Source of the DNA: Enemella evansiae
GTDB lineage: Bacteria; Pseudomonadota; Alphaproteobacteria; Rhodobacterales; Rhodobacteraceae
NCBI GenBank assembly: GCA_017255395.1
Contig: JAFKDC010000019.1
Span: forward strand, 1-64,000
Direction: 5' to 3'
DNA: 64,000 nt
In this document: in pieces, positions 31,558 to 41,020 of the stretch
How the letters are laid out: each line of letters opens with the position of its first letter
Numbering within the stretch: the stretch's first letter is position 1
The notes under the pieces: generated by a model
What the model was told of the DNA's origin: nothing
Databases searched by the model: none
Seen by the model: only the letters and a program-made list of their open reading frames with translations
Translations under genes and position numbers: made by a program

Positions 31558-31845
31558 TCAGGCGATGACGCCGAGGATGTCGCTTTCCTTCATGATCAGC
31601 AGCTCTTCACCGTCGACGGTGACTTCGGTGCCGGACCACTTGCCGAAGAGGATCTTGTCGCCTTCGTTCACAGCCATCGCGATCAGTTCGCCGCTGTCCT
31701 TGCGTGCACCTTCGCCACACGCGACGACCACGCCTTCGGCAGGCTTTTCCTTGGCGCTGTCGGGGATGATGAGACCACCCTTGGTCTTGTCATCGGACTC
31801 GACGCGACGAACCAGCACGCGGTCATGAAGCGGTTTAAATGCCAT
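31558..31845 (-). CDS. groS: Co-chaperonin GroES (Hsp10)
   Basis: A 95-residue Gro[14 protein letters not shown] at the N-terminus, the mobile loop [16 protein letters not shown] that docks on GroEL, and the final strand ILGVIA. ATG 31845 is preferred over an upstream in-frame ATG because AAGGAG is about 9 bases away and the protein then starts at the conserved MAFKPLHDR. groEL follows after 90 bases. Confidence 0.98.
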   Translation of the reverse strand: MAFKPLHDRVLVRRVESDDKTKGGLIIPDSAKEKPAEGVVVACGEGARKDSGELIAMAVNEGDKILFGKWSGTEVTVDGEELLIMKESDILGVIA

Positions 31846-31899
31846 CTCTGAGTTCTCCTTACTCAAAGTTTTCCATCGCCTCCCCTGTTGGGCGAGGCG

Positions 31900-31926
31900 T
31901 TAGCACTCACGATAGTCGAGTGCTAA
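31900..31926 (-). promoter_or_regulatory. CIRCE operator of groESL
   Basis: A perfect inverted repeat TTAGCACTC-N9-GAGTGCTAA, 54 bases upstream of the groES ATG. This is the HrcA-binding CIRCE element, so the operon should be repressed by HrcA and induced on heat shock. No hrcA gene is in the window. Confidence 0.97.
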
Positions 31927-32355
31927 CGGCCTGTAGCTAGGGATCTCGGCGAGTCGTGTCAACAGCGCGGCTTTGGAATTTTCGGGCCGGAGGATTGCCT
32001 CCGGCCCCGCACCGGGAACATGGGGCCGCCATGCACAGCACGCAACCGACACCGGGGATTGCCGCCGGTTCGTTGCCCAAGGGGCTGCGGTCGTATCGCG
32101 GCGCCTTCGACAGCCCCACCTTTCCCTTCGGGTGCCGGCAAAGGCCGCGACGCGCGGCGACGGGAAAGGCGAAAGGTGGTCGGCGCGCCATGCACGCAGC
32201 GCCCGCGCCGCGCCGGAGCACGGCCCCTGACCATCACCCCTGCAGTTTTCATGAAAATTCATGCGTCGATCATGCATTTTCCGCGTGCAATCCCGGCGCG
32301 ACTTTGGTTCCTTGCCCCATGACGCGATCTCGCGCCGCAATTACGGACCCCGTTC
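31927..32355. other. Gap between groES and the second DMT gene
   Basis: About 430 bases with no convincing gene on either strand. The only structure noticed is the inverted repeat CATGAA-AA-TTCATG at 32250-32263, about 90 bases before the transporter start, which could be an operator. Base composition drops just there (32240-32285), as expected for a promoter. Confidence 0.4.
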
Positions 32356-33270
32356 ATGCCTGTCCCCTCAGCGCCCTTCCGCTCGGCGCCCCCTTCGCCG
32401 CGTGTCGACAACCTGCGCGGAATCGTCCTGATGCTGCTGGGCTTCTTCTTCTTCGCCGCCTGCGACGCACAGGCAAAGGTCCTGACGGACACGCTGCATC
32501 CGGTGCAGATCGTCTGGTTCCGCATGATGGGCCTGTTCCTCGGCATTGTGGTCTTTCTCGGGCTGCGCGGGCTGCACCACCTGCGCAGCGCCCGGCCGAT
32601 GCTGCAGATCGGACGCGGCCTGACGGCGACCGTCTCGGCGATCTCCTTCATTATCGGGGTCAGCTACGTGCCGCTGGCCGATGCGGTGGCGGTGACCTTC
32701 ATCGCGCCCTTCCTCGTGACCATCTTCGGCGCGCTCTTCCTGCGCGAACCCGTCGGACCGCGGCGCTGGATCGCCGTGGCGGTGGGCTTTTGCGGCATGC
32801 TGATCGTGATCCGCCCCGGCATGGGCGTCTTTCATCCGGCGATCCTGTTCATCGTCGTCGCCGCCTTCATGTTCGCCTTCCGCCAAATCCTGTCGCGCTG
32901 GCTGTCGGGAGAGGACGGCATCGGCACGACCATCGCCTATACCTCTCTGACCGCGACCGTGGTCGCAACAGCCATGCTGCCTTTCGTCTGGGTCTGGCCC
33001 GCGGACGCCCGGTCATGGGCCATCGCGGCGGGGCTGGCCGCCACGGCGGGCCTGGGAGAGCTGCTGGTCATCCGCGCGCTGGCCATCGCGCAGGCGGTGG
33101 TTGTTGCGCCGATGCAGTATTCCATGATCCTCTGGGGCACTTTCTACGGCTATATCATCTTCGCCGACCTGCCGGACCAGTGGACGCTGACCGGCTGCGC
33201 GATCATCGTCGCGTCGGGGCTTTATACACTGCACCGCGAGCGGGTTGCCGCGAAACGCGCCGCCGCCTGA
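32356..33270 (+). CDS. DMT superfamily (EamA) transporter
   Basis: A 304-residue protein with ten hydrophobic helices in two EamA domains. Typical stretches are GIVLMLLGFFFFAACDAQAK (helix 1), VPLADAVAVTFIAPFLVTIF (helices 3 and 4) and VVVAPMQYSMILWGTFYGYI in the second repeat, the pattern of the RhaT/YdcZ-like exporter group common in Rhodobacteraceae. The substrate is unknown. It is a single gene, convergent with the DUF2161 gene. Confidence 0.9.
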   Translation: MPVPSAPFRSAPPSPRVDNLRGIVLMLLGFFFFAACDAQAKVLTDTLHPVQIVWFRMMGLFLGIVVFLGLRGLHHLRSARPMLQIGRGLTATVSAISFIIGVSYVPLADAVAVTFIAPFLVTIFGALFLREPVGPRRWIAVAVGFCGMLIVIRPGMGVFHPAILFIVVAAFMFAFRQILSRWLSGEDGIGTTIAYTSLTATVVATAMLPFVWVWPADARSWAIAAGLAATAGLGELLVIRALAIAQAVVVAPMQYSMILWGTFYGYIIFADLPDQWTLTGCAIIVASGLYTLHRERVAAKRAAA

Positions 33271-33310
33271 GCGGTCCCGGCCCCGCGCCCCTGCGGTGGC
33301 GGGCCGGGGT

Positions 33311-33982
33311 CTAATCCGTGCCCCAGCTGTAGGCCCAGTGCGCCAGCCCGCGGCTGCCCTCTTCGGTCAGGCTGTAGACCCCCTTGTCGACCTTCGCGAA
33401 CCAGCCATAGTGGTTGTCGCGCATGATCGTCGTCGCCTGCCTGACGCCGGTGGCCGCCACCACGTCGCGCCCCCGGCTCTGGCCGTGTTCGGCCAGATGC
33501 GCGGCGCAGGCAAGGCTGTCCTGCCGGTAGCCGGTGACGATCCCGTGCCGCGTGGCGCCGCCGTCGTTGGGATCGCCGCGCAGGCGGTCGAACTCGCGCA
33601 AGAGCCGCGCCTGCGCCCGCTTGTTCTTGCGCGGCGCGTAGGGGCCGGGGTCGCAATGCACCTCGACATGGCCATCCGCCCGCACGGTGATCAGGCCCAG
33701 CCCAAGCCGCCGACAGAGCGCCATGTTGTCCTTCACCGCCCGCGCCGCCTGTTTGCCGGTCGGGCGGCCCACGGCGATATAGACCGTGTCGGTCAGCGCC
33801 AGCCGCGCCACCGCCTGCGTGTAGACCGCCAGCGCGAAGCGCAGCTTCAGCTCCACGATCACCGGCGGCTCGTCGCCCCGGAGCGCCACCAGGTCGGCGG
33901 CGCCGACCTCTCCCTTGACGCGGTAGCCCTGCCCTTCCAGCAAGACCTTCACCGGCCCGTATAATTCGCTTTCCCGCCTCAT
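33311..33982 (-). CDS. DUF2161 protein with PD-(D/E)XK-like core
   Basis: A 223-residue protein of family DUF2161. The N-terminal half has the signature of a restriction-endonuclease-like fold: GAADLVALRGD (Asp) followed 10 residues later by VIVELKLRF (Glu-x-Lys), and a helix with YTQAVARLAL. The C-terminal part resembles a winged helix (RQATTIMRDNHYGWFAKVDKGVYSLTEEG region). It may act on nucleic acid; the biological role is unknown. ATG 33982 overlaps the putative upstream frame of the divergent GumN gene, so the two share an 80-base promoter region. Confidence 0.8.
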   Translation of the reverse strand: MRRESELYGPVKVLLEGQGYRVKGEVGAADLVALRGDEPPVIVELKLRFALAVYTQAVARLALTDTVYIAVGRPTGKQAARAVKDNMALCRRLGLGLITVRADGHVEVHCDPGPYAPRKNKRAQARLLREFDRLRGDPNDGGATRHGIVTGYRQDSLACAAHLAEHGQSRGRDVVAATGVRQATTIMRDNHYGWFAKVDKGVYSLTEEGSRGLAHWAYSWGTD

Positions 33983-34064
33983 GGCCGCCAACTTTGCCGC
34001 TGGGCTTGCCCTTGTCCAGAGCCCCCCTATCCTGACACCCGACCACAGCACCCGAGGACCGCCG

Positions 34065-35057
34065 ATGAACCGCCTTGCCGCCAGCCTTCTGGCCCTGCTC
34101 AGCCTGACCGCCCCCGCGCTTGCGGCCTGTTCCGGCACCGCGCTGACGGAAACCCTGACCGCCGAACAGCGCGCCGCGGTCGATGCCCGGCTGGCAGAGA
34201 CGCCCTATCCGCAGGGCAACCACTGGCGCGCGACCAGGGGCGACGCGGTGGTGCATCTGATCGGCACCATGCATCTGACCGACCCGCGCCTTGACGGCCC
34301 GGCCGGGCGCCTGCGCCCGGTGATCGAGGGCGCCGACCTGCTGCTGGTCGAGATGGCCAGCCCCGAGAAACAGGAGTTCGAGGCCGCGATGAAGGGCCGC
34401 CCGGAGATGGTCGTGCTGTCCGAAGGCAGCCTGCCCGACATGATGGCCGAGGCCGACTGGCAGGCGCTGTCCGCCGCGATGGAAACCCGGGGGCTGCCGC
34501 CCTTCGTGGGCGCCAGGATGCAGCCCTGGCTGATCTCGATGCTGATGGCGATCCCGCCCTGTCTCGATCCGGCCACCGCCACCGAGGACGGCATGGACGT
34601 CCGGCTGGAGTCCTTTGCCGTCGAGGCCGGCGTGCCGGTGCGCTCGCTGGAACCGTACGAGACCGCCTTCCGCATCTTCAACGAGACGCCGATGGCGGTT
34701 CAGCTGTCGATGGTGCGGTCGACCCTCGTCGGGCCGCAGGTGGCCGAGGATCTCTTCGAGACCATGATGCATGCCTATTTCACCGAGAACCACGCCGAGA
34801 TCTTCGTCGCGATCGAGGTTCTGACGCCCGAGATCTCGCCGCTCACCGAGACCGAGAACGATCAGGTCACTGCGATGATGCAGGACCGCCTGCTGGCAGA
34901 GCGCAACCACCGCTGGCTGCCAGTGATCCTTCAGGCCGTCGAGGACATGCAGGGCCCCGTGGTGGCGGCCTTCGGCGCCGGTCACCTGTCGGGCGAGGAA
35001 GGCGTGTTGCGCCTTTTGGAACGGGAGGGGTTCACGCTGGAACGGCAGGCCTTCTGA
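34065..35057 (+). CDS. TraB/GumN family protein
   Basis: A 330-residue exported protein. A signal peptide (residues 1-20, LSLTAPALAAC) may be lipid-modified at the Cys. The two motifs of the TraB/GumN (Tiki-like, EreA-related) metalloprotease-like superfamily are present: GTMHLTDPR near residue 67 and GAGHLSGEEG near the C-terminus. Proteins of this class are probably periplasmic peptidases; the substrate is unknown. ATG 34065 has GAGGA about 7 bases upstream and begins the signal peptide, so the 28-codon longer frame is rejected. Confidence 0.87.
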   Translation: MNRLAASLLALLSLTAPALAACSGTALTETLTAEQRAAVDARLAETPYPQGNHWRATRGDAVVHLIGTMHLTDPRLDGPAGRLRPVIEGADLLLVEMASPEKQEFEAAMKGRPEMVVLSEGSLPDMMAEADWQALSAAMETRGLPPFVGARMQPWLISMLMAIPPCLDPATATEDGMDVRLESFAVEAGVPVRSLEPYETAFRIFNETPMAVQLSMVRSTLVGPQVAEDLFETMMHAYFTENHAEIFVAIEVLTPEISPLTETENDQVTAMMQDRLLAERNHRWLPVILQAVEDMQGPVVAAFGAGHLSGEEGVLRLLEREGFTLERQAF

Positions 35058-35264
35058 GAGCGCCCCCTTCCCGGAGGCGGCGTCTGTCCCCGGTGGCAGC
35101 GCGAGTTTGTCGGGTTGAGTTGACCGGCCGAGCCCCGGCAGGCTGCGCCGCGACCTACCTGCAAAAGAAGTGCCGAGGGGGGGGTGCGCGTAATACGCAT
35201 ATCCCACCACCCCCTTGGCGATCCCGGGACAGTCCCGTCAAGACGGCCTCAGCGAGCCCCCTGA

Positions 35265-35280
35265 GACGCCTTGAGGCGTC
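35265..35280. terminator. Possible terminator between gumN-like and dctD-like genes
   Basis: A 6-bp hairpin GACGCC-TTGA-GGCGTC sits 50 bases past the dctD-like stop on the minus strand. It lacks a T run, so it is weak. A G-rich/C-rich stretch at 35174-35215 could also pair and serve the plus-strand gene. This 270-base gap holds no gene. Confidence 0.3.
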
Positions 35281-35329
35281 CCGCTTCGCCCCCTGACACC
35301 GACACTCTGCCAAGCCTGCGCCGCGCCTT

Positions 35330-36640
35330 CTACCGCTTGCGGCCCGCCAGCAGCGGCAGCTTGGCGATCTTGTCGTTCAGCGTGCGCCGTGGCAGGCCGA
35401 GGATGCGGGCCGCCGCCTCTGTGTTGCCGTTGCACTGGTCCAGCACGCGGGCGATTTCCTGCGCCTCGAAATCCGCGACGAGGTCGCGCAGGGTCTGGCC
35501 GGTTCCACCCGTCAAACCGGCGGCCCGGCGCGTGTCCTTGCCCTTCAGGCCCAGCACGTGCCGGTCCGCCATGATCTTCAGCTCGTGCGCATTGCCGGGC
35601 CAGTGGTGCGCCTGAAGCGCCTTGCGGTCCTCGAAGGTGACCGCCGGCGCCTCTCGTCCGTGCCGCGCCGCCGCCGCCGACAGGAATTTCGCGAAGATCA
35701 GCGGCACGTCCGCGGGCACCTGCCGAAGGCTGGGCAGCGCAATCTCGTACCCGGCAATGCGGTAATACAGGTCTTCGCGAAAGCTGCCCTCGCCGATGAC
35801 GTCGCGCAGCGGTCGCGAGGCAGAGGCCACGACCCGGAACGCCAGCGCCCGCCCATCGCCTTCCGCCTGCCGGGTCTGGAGAATGCGCAGAAGCTTGGGT
35901 TGCAGCGTCGCGGACAGCGCGTCGATCTGGTCCAGGAACAGCGTGCCGCCGTCGGCGGCGGCGATCAGGCCGGGGTCCGCGCCCTCTGCCGCGCCGCGCG
36001 CATCGCCGAACAGCACCGCCTCGGCGCCGCTGTCGGGCAGGGTCGCGCAATTGACGACGACGAAGGGCCCCTCGGGGCGCGGGCCGCGATGGTGCAGCAG
36101 CCGCGCCGCCAGTTCCTTGCCGGTGCCGGTCTCGCCGGTCACGACCACGTCGATGTCCAGCGGGGCAATCTCGGCGAGGGTTGCGCGCAGGGCCGCCATG
36201 GTGCGGCTTTCGCCGATGAATTCGCCCTGCGCATCCAGCCGGTCCTGCAGGCGCGCCACCTCGGCCTTCAGGCGCCCGGTCTTCAGCGCCCGTTCGATGA
36301 CCATCAGGAGGTGCCCGGCGTCATAGGGCTTTTCAAGGAAATCCTCGGCGCCCTGCTGCATCGCGCGCACCGCCTGCGCCACGTCGCCGTGGCCGGTCAG
36401 CAGCACCACCGGCACGTCAAAGCCCGCCTCGGCCAGCGCCGTCAGCAGCCCGATCCCGTCCATCCCCGGCATCCGCAGGTCGGTCAGCACAAGATCCGGG
36501 GGCGCGGCCACGGCGGCCTCCAGCGCGGCCCGCGCCTCGGCGAAGCCCTCGGTGCGGTGACCCACGGCGCCGATCAGGTCGCACAGACCTTCAAGGTGGT
36601 CGGGGTCGTCGTCGACGACGAAGAGGCGCGCGCCGCTCAT
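35330..36640 (-). CDS. DctD-like response regulator, defective AAA+ motifs
   Basis: A 436-residue NtrC-family regulator: receiver with phospho-acceptor Asp54 (LVLTDLRMPGMDG) and Lys104, AAA+ domain with Walker A GETGTGK (169-175), and a Fis-type helix-turn-helix (NTEAAARILGLPRRTLNDKI). Two essential AAA+ motifs are changed: the sigma-54 contact loop GAFTGA reads GAAEGA (216-221), and Walker B reads LFLDQID (Asp237-Gln238) instead of Asp-Glu. It probably cannot open sigma-54 promoters in the normal way and may act as a simple repressor or activator. It follows the DctB-like kinase by 121 bases and likely regulates the TRAP transporter upstream. Confidence 0.88.
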   Translation of the reverse strand: MSGARLFVVDDDPDHLEGLCDLIGAVGHRTEGFAEARAALEAAVAAPPDLVLTDLRMPGMDGIGLLTALAEAGFDVPVVLLTGHGDVAQAVRAMQQGAEDFLEKPYDAGHLLMVIERALKTGRLKAEVARLQDRLDAQGEFIGESRTMAALRATLAEIAPLDIDVVVTGETGTGKELAARLLHHRGPRPEGPFVVVNCATLPDSGAEAVLFGDARGAAEGADPGLIAAADGGTLFLDQIDALSATLQPKLLRILQTRQAEGDGRALAFRVVASASRPLRDVIGEGSFREDLYYRIAGYEIALPSLRQVPADVPLIFAKFLSAAAARHGREAPAVTFEDRKALQAHHWPGNAHELKIMADRHVLGLKGKDTRRAAGLTGGTGQTLRDLVADFEAQEIARVLDQCNGNTEAAARILGLPRRTLNDKIAKLPLLAGRKR

Positions 36641-36761
36641 GCCCCGGTGCCCCGCGCCAGCGATCCGCGCCGCCCTGCCATAGACCCCGCATCACCGGCC
36701 TGCCCCGGGCGCCTGCCGCCGTGCTCCGCCCCGGTCCCGAGCCTCCGCCTGCCCTGCCCCG

Positions 36762-38534
36762 TCATTCCGCCGCCACCCGTTCACCGGCCATGGTGTCGAA
36801 GGTCAGCACCGCCCGCGTACCGCCGCCGGGGGCCTCGGACAGGGCCAGCCGCCCGCCGAATTCCTCGACGATGGTGCGCGAGATCGACAGGCCCAGACCA
36901 AGGCTCTCGCCGGTCTGCTTGGTGCTGAAGAAAGGTTCCGTCACCCGCGCCATCAGCGACGAGGGGATGCCCGGACCGTTGTCCACCACCGCGATTTGCA
37001 CCGAACCGCCGCTTGCCCGGCGCTCGACCCGCACGGCGGGCGCGGGGCGGTCCGCCACGGCGTCCAGCGCGTTCATCAGCAGGTTCACCAGAACCTGTTC
37101 CAGCCGCACCTCGCCCGCAAGGATCACCGGCCCGGGGCCCTGCGGCGCAAAGCCGATCGTCACACCGCAATCGCCCGCGCGCGGCCCGACCAGTTCCAGC
37201 GCCGAGCGCACCACCGTGTCCACCGCCACGGGCCGCCGCTCGCCGCCCTCCTTGCGCGAGAAGCTCTTGAGGTGGCGGATCGTCCGCAGCATCCGGCGGA
37301 TGTGGCTGCGCGCCTTCTCGATCCGCGAGACGGCGAAGTCGTCCGTCACCTTGCCCGACAACAGGGTGGCGGCCAGCGTCGCCTCCATCGCGGCCAGCGG
37401 CTGGCTGATCTCGTGCACGATGGCCGCCGACATGCGCCCCAGCGCCGCCATCTTCTCGGAATGCACAAGCGCGTCCTGCGTGGCGCGCAGGTCGTCCTCT
37501 GTGCGCTGGCGCTCCTCGATCTCGCGGGCCAGCGCCTGCGTCCGCTCGGCCACCCGCGCCTCGAGCAGGGCGCCCTGCCGCAGCCGCATGTCCACCAGCT
37601 GCCGCCGCTGCCACCATGTCTGCGCCAGCGCCCCCAGCGCCAGCGCCGAGATCAGCACCGCCGCCGCCACGCCCCATGCCAGCCGCAGCGCCGACACCAA
37701 CGACCCGCTGCCCAGCAGCACCCAGCCGTCGCCGGGCAGCGCCTGCCGCCTCAGCAGGCGGTCTTCGCCACCCGTCGTCATCACCGCCTGCCCCGCCTCG
37801 CTCAGCAGCGGCGCGCGGTCGGCCACCGGGATCGCCGCAAAGACCCGATGCGCGGCGATGGCGGCCCTTGCCGTCTCGTCCAGAGAGACAAGCGGGCGGT
37901 AGACCCAACGCGGCTGGCCCGACAGAATGATGACGCCGAAGCCGTCCGCGACGGTCAGCATCTCGCCCGCGTCGACCCATGTCTCTTGCAGCGGGCGCAG
38001 GTCGATCTTGACCACGGCCACCACCGGGCGCCCCGCGACCGTGGCCCGGGAGGCCATGAAATACCCCGGTTCGCCGGTCGTCACGCCGACAGCGTAGAAC
38101 CGCCCGGAGCCGCCCGCCATGGCATCGGTGAAATAGGGGCGGAAGGCGTAGTTCTCGCCGACGAAGCTGGTGTCGTCGCGCCAGTTGCTGGATGCGATGG
38201 CGGTGCCGGTCTCGTCCAGCAGGTACAGCTCGTCCGCCCCGGACTGCCGGGCCGCCACTTCCAGCGCGCGGTTGGCGGTCGCGATGCGCCCGGCGCTTTG
38301 TGGATAGGTCACGGCGGCGCGGATGCGCGGATCTTCCAGCGCCACCAGCGGCAGGTAGCTGTAGCGCTCTATTTCTGCCTCCAGCGTGCGCGCGGTCAGC
38401 ACAAGCGCGCGGTCGACCCGCTCTGCCAGCCCGGCCTTGGCGACCTGCCACGCGGCCAGCCCCGCCCCGCCCGCCACCAGCACGGCGGCAAGAACGAGGC
38501 ATGGCCAGAAGGCCCGGTGGCGGCGCGCGGTCAT
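36762..38534 (-). CDS. DctB-like sensor histidine kinase
   Basis: A 590-residue membrane kinase. Helix 1 (residues 10-28) and helix 2 (near 290-312) flank a periplasmic dCache sensor with SSNWRDDTSFVGENYAFRPYF, typical of C4-dicarboxylate-type sensors. A coiled coil follows, then the H-box IVHEISQPLAAMEA, N-box LLMNALDAVAD, G1 box DNGPGIP and G2 SLGLGLSIS. It should phosphorylate the neighbouring response regulator in reply to a transported substrate. ATG 38534 lies 4 bases beyond the stop of the DUF1850 gene, so it belongs to the transporter operon. Confidence 0.9.
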   Translation of the reverse strand: MTARRHRAFWPCLVLAAVLVAGGAGLAAWQVAKAGLAERVDRALVLTARTLEAEIERYSYLPLVALEDPRIRAAVTYPQSAGRIATANRALEVAARQSGADELYLLDETGTAIASSNWRDDTSFVGENYAFRPYFTDAMAGGSGRFYAVGVTTGEPGYFMASRATVAGRPVVAVVKIDLRPLQETWVDAGEMLTVADGFGVIILSGQPRWVYRPLVSLDETARAAIAAHRVFAAIPVADRAPLLSEAGQAVMTTGGEDRLLRRQALPGDGWVLLGSGSLVSALRLAWGVAAAVLISALALGALAQTWWQRRQLVDMRLRQGALLEARVAERTQALAREIEERQRTEDDLRATQDALVHSEKMAALGRMSAAIVHEISQPLAAMEATLAATLLSGKVTDDFAVSRIEKARSHIRRMLRTIRHLKSFSRKEGGERRPVAVDTVVRSALELVGPRAGDCGVTIGFAPQGPGPVILAGEVRLEQVLVNLLMNALDAVADRPAPAVRVERRASGGSVQIAVVDNGPGIPSSLMARVTEPFFSTKQTGESLGLGLSISRTIVEEFGGRLALSEAPGGGTRAVLTFDTMAGERVAAE

Positions 38535-38538
38535 GGCC

Positions 38539-38931
38539 CTACTCTGCCACGGCTGTCGCCGCTGCGGAACTCCCCGCGTGCGCCGCGCAGGGCGCCAGCC
38601 GCAGGGGCGCGGCGCCCTCGGTGCCCAGCACCCGGCAGCTGCCCCCGGCGCAAAGCGTCCAGCCCGAGACTGTCGCGCCCGAGGCCGCCAGCACAAGCGC
38701 GGGCACGGTCACCCGGCCCTCCCAGACCCACCAGCCGTCCTTGAGGCGCGCGCCCTCGCCCGGCTCCATCCCGGCGCCCGATCCCTGCACCGCGCCCTCG
38801 ACCAGCCGCAGGGCGTTTTCCTCGACGGCCCATGTCTCGCGCCATGTCACCCGCTCGACCGAATGGGTCCAGGACAGGGTGAACTGCGGCGCCATGGCAA
38901 TCGCCACGGCGCCGAGGCAGAGCGCGCTCAT
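38539..38931 (-). CDS. DUF1850 protein of TAXI-TRAP operon
   Basis: A 130-residue protein. The N-terminal hydrophobic segment (MSALCLGAVAIAMA) is a likely signal or anchor, followed by FTLSWTHSVERVTWRETWAVE, the signature of DUF1850 (HS-E--W-E-W). Two Cys (TLCAGGSCR) could form a disulfide. These proteins occur almost only beside fused TRAP permeases of the TAXI type; their role is unknown, possibly assembly or coupling. Its ATG overlaps the permease stop (ATGA at 38928-38931). Confidence 0.9.
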   Translation of the reverse strand: MSALCLGAVAIAMAPQFTLSWTHSVERVTWRETWAVEENALRLVEGAVQGSGAGMEPGEGARLKDGWWVWEGRVTVPALVLAASGATVSGWTLCAGGSCRVLGTEGAAPLRLAPCAAHAGSSAAATAVAE

Positions 38932-41003
38932 GCCCGCGCCACCCGCTTTCCGGTCAGCCAGATCAGCCCCGCCGTGGCTGCGGCCAGCGCAAAGCCGATC
39001 TCGTCCGTCATCGGCACCGAGGCGATCAGGGTGAAGGCCGCGCCCATGGCCAGCAGCCGCAGCGGCCAGCCCAGCGGATGCCCGCACCAGCCGATCACCG
39101 CCACGCCCCAGAGCGCGATGGACACGACCGTCTTGAACACCACGTAGGCCACCGCCGGCCAGAAGCCGATGGCCTCGGCCAAGGGCCCGCCCGGTTGCAG
39201 CATCAGCACCGGCGTGTAGACCGCCATGAAGGGGATGACGAAGCCCGCCGCCGCGACCTTGATCGCCTCCATCGAGATGCGCAGCCCGTTCGCCTTGGCG
39301 ATGGGGGCGGCGGCAAAGCAGGCCAGCGCCACCGGCGGCGTCAGGTCCGCGAGGATGCCGAAGTAGAAGACGAACATGTGGCTGACGATCAGCGGCACGC
39401 CGAGGTCCAGCAGCGCCGGTCCCGCGATCGACGAGGTGATGATGTAGTTGGGGATCGTCGGGATCCCCATGCCGAGGAAGATGCAGGTGACCATGGTCAG
39501 CACCAGCGACAGGAAGAGGTTCTCCTGCCCGATGGCGACGATGAACTGGCCGAAGGTATTGGCCGCCCCGGTCAGCGTCATGGTCCCGATGATCACACCC
39601 ACCAGCGCGCAGGCCACACCCACCGGCAGCGCCGTGCGCGCGCCCTCTGCCAGACTGTCGCGGATCAGGCCCAGCGTCTGCCGCCCGCCCTTGGACAGGG
39701 CGCACCAGATCAGCAGCGCCGCGATGGCGGCGAACAGCACATCGGTCCCGAATTGAAGGAAGGCCGCCGTGACGAGGCCGAGCCCGATCCAGAAGACCGT
39801 CCGGAACACCATCGAGGGCAGGCCCAGCACGATGGTCCCGCCAAGGATCAAGAGCACCGTCAGGCCAAGACCCACGGTCCCGGCAAAAAGCGGCGTGTAG
39901 CCCCCGAACAGCAGGTAGATCAGCACCCCCAGCGGCACCAGCAGCATCCAGCCCTTGCGGATCGCGCCCAGCGGCGAGGGCAAGGTGTCCTTCGGCAGGC
40001 CGCTCAGCGCGTGCTTGCCCGCTTCCAGGTGCACGATCCAGAAGGCCGAGGCGAAGTAGAGGATCGCGGGCACCAGCGCCGCCTTGACGACCTCGACATA
40101 GGGCACGTCCAGCGTCTCGGCCATGATGAAGGCAACGGCGCCCATCACCGGGGGCATGATCTGCCCGCCCATCGAGGCGGTGCTCTCGACGCCGCCCGCA
40201 AAGGTCGCGCGGTAGCCAAAGCGCTTCATCAGCGGAATGGTGAACTGCCCGGTGGTGACGACATTGGCCACGCCCGAGCCGGAAATCGTGCCCATCAGCC
40301 CGGAAGAGACGACCGAGACCTTGGCCGCGCCGCCCTGCCGGTGCCCGAAGAGGCCCATGGAGACATCGGTGAACAGCTGGATCATCCCGGCGCGTTCGAG
40401 GAAGGAGCCGAAGAGGATGAAGAGGAAGATATAGGTCGAGGAGACATAGATCGGGATGCCGTAGATGCCCTCGGTCCCGTAGGCCATGTGGTCGATCACC
40501 TGGCTGAAATCGTAGCCGCGATGGTCCAGCGGATAGGGCAGATGCTGCCCGAAGAGACAATACAGCAGGAAGGCCCCCGCGATGATCGGCAGCGCGATGC
40601 CCATCATCCAGTAGGCGGCGGCGAAGACCGTCACCAGCGCCACAACACCCATGACGATATCCAGATCCGTGGGCCGCCCGGCGCGCAGGATCAGGTCCTT
40701 GTATTCGACCCACTGGTAGACCGCCACCAGCACCGCGGCGACCGCCAGCCCCCATGCCAGCGCCTTGACCGCAGGCCCGCGCGGTCGCGCGTATGCCATA
40801 AGCGGAAAGGTCAGCGCCATCAGAAACCCGACGTGGATGGCGCGCACGATCTGGCTGGCCATGTCGATCAGATGCGCGGCGGTGGCGATCTGAAACAGCG
40901 AGAAGACCACGGCCATCCAGAACAGGAACCGGCCCAGAAGCGCCTCGGGAAAACGCACACCATGGCTTTCCGCCGGTTCCGGCGGCGTGGCAATATCGGA
41001 CAT
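38928..41003 (-). CDS. TRAP transporter fused permease (TAXI type)
   Basis: A 691-residue integral membrane protein fusing the small (DctQ-like) and large (DctM-like) TRAP subunits, with about 17-18 hydrophobic helices. The family region around SGSGVANVVTTGQFTIPLMK and MGGQIMPPVMGAVAF is clear. It moves substrate in symport with ions using the TAXI binding protein encoded upstream; the substrate is unknown, though a dicarboxylate is suggested by the DctB-like sensor. AAGGAGA precedes the ATG at 41003. Confidence 0.94.
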   Translation of the reverse strand: MSDIATPPEPAESHGVRFPEALLGRFLFWMAVVFSLFQIATAAHLIDMASQIVRAIHVGFLMALTFPLMAYARPRGPAVKALAWGLAVAAVLVAVYQWVEYKDLILRAGRPTDLDIVMGVVALVTVFAAAYWMMGIALPIIAGAFLLYCLFGQHLPYPLDHRGYDFSQVIDHMAYGTEGIYGIPIYVSSTYIFLFILFGSFLERAGMIQLFTDVSMGLFGHRQGGAAKVSVVSSGLMGTISGSGVANVVTTGQFTIPLMKRFGYRATFAGGVESTASMGGQIMPPVMGAVAFIMAETLDVPYVEVVKAALVPAILYFASAFWIVHLEAGKHALSGLPKDTLPSPLGAIRKGWMLLVPLGVLIYLLFGGYTPLFAGTVGLGLTVLLILGGTIVLGLPSMVFRTVFWIGLGLVTAAFLQFGTDVLFAAIAALLIWCALSKGGRQTLGLIRDSLAEGARTALPVGVACALVGVIIGTMTLTGAANTFGQFIVAIGQENLFLSLVLTMVTCIFLGMGIPTIPNYIITSSIAGPALLDLGVPLIVSHMFVFYFGILADLTPPVALACFAAAPIAKANGLRISMEAIKVAAAGFVIPFMAVYTPVLMLQPGGPLAEAIGFWPAVAYVVFKTVVSIALWGVAVIGWCGHPLGWPLRLLAMGAAFTLIASVPMTDEIGFALAAATAGLIWLTGKRVARA

Positions 41004-41020
41004 ATCTGTCTCCTTGGAAC

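Noticed and set aside
33222-35210. Minus-strand frame of about 660 codons over the GumN-like gene
   Set aside because: The plus-strand product has a signal peptide and both family motifs; the reverse frame has none.
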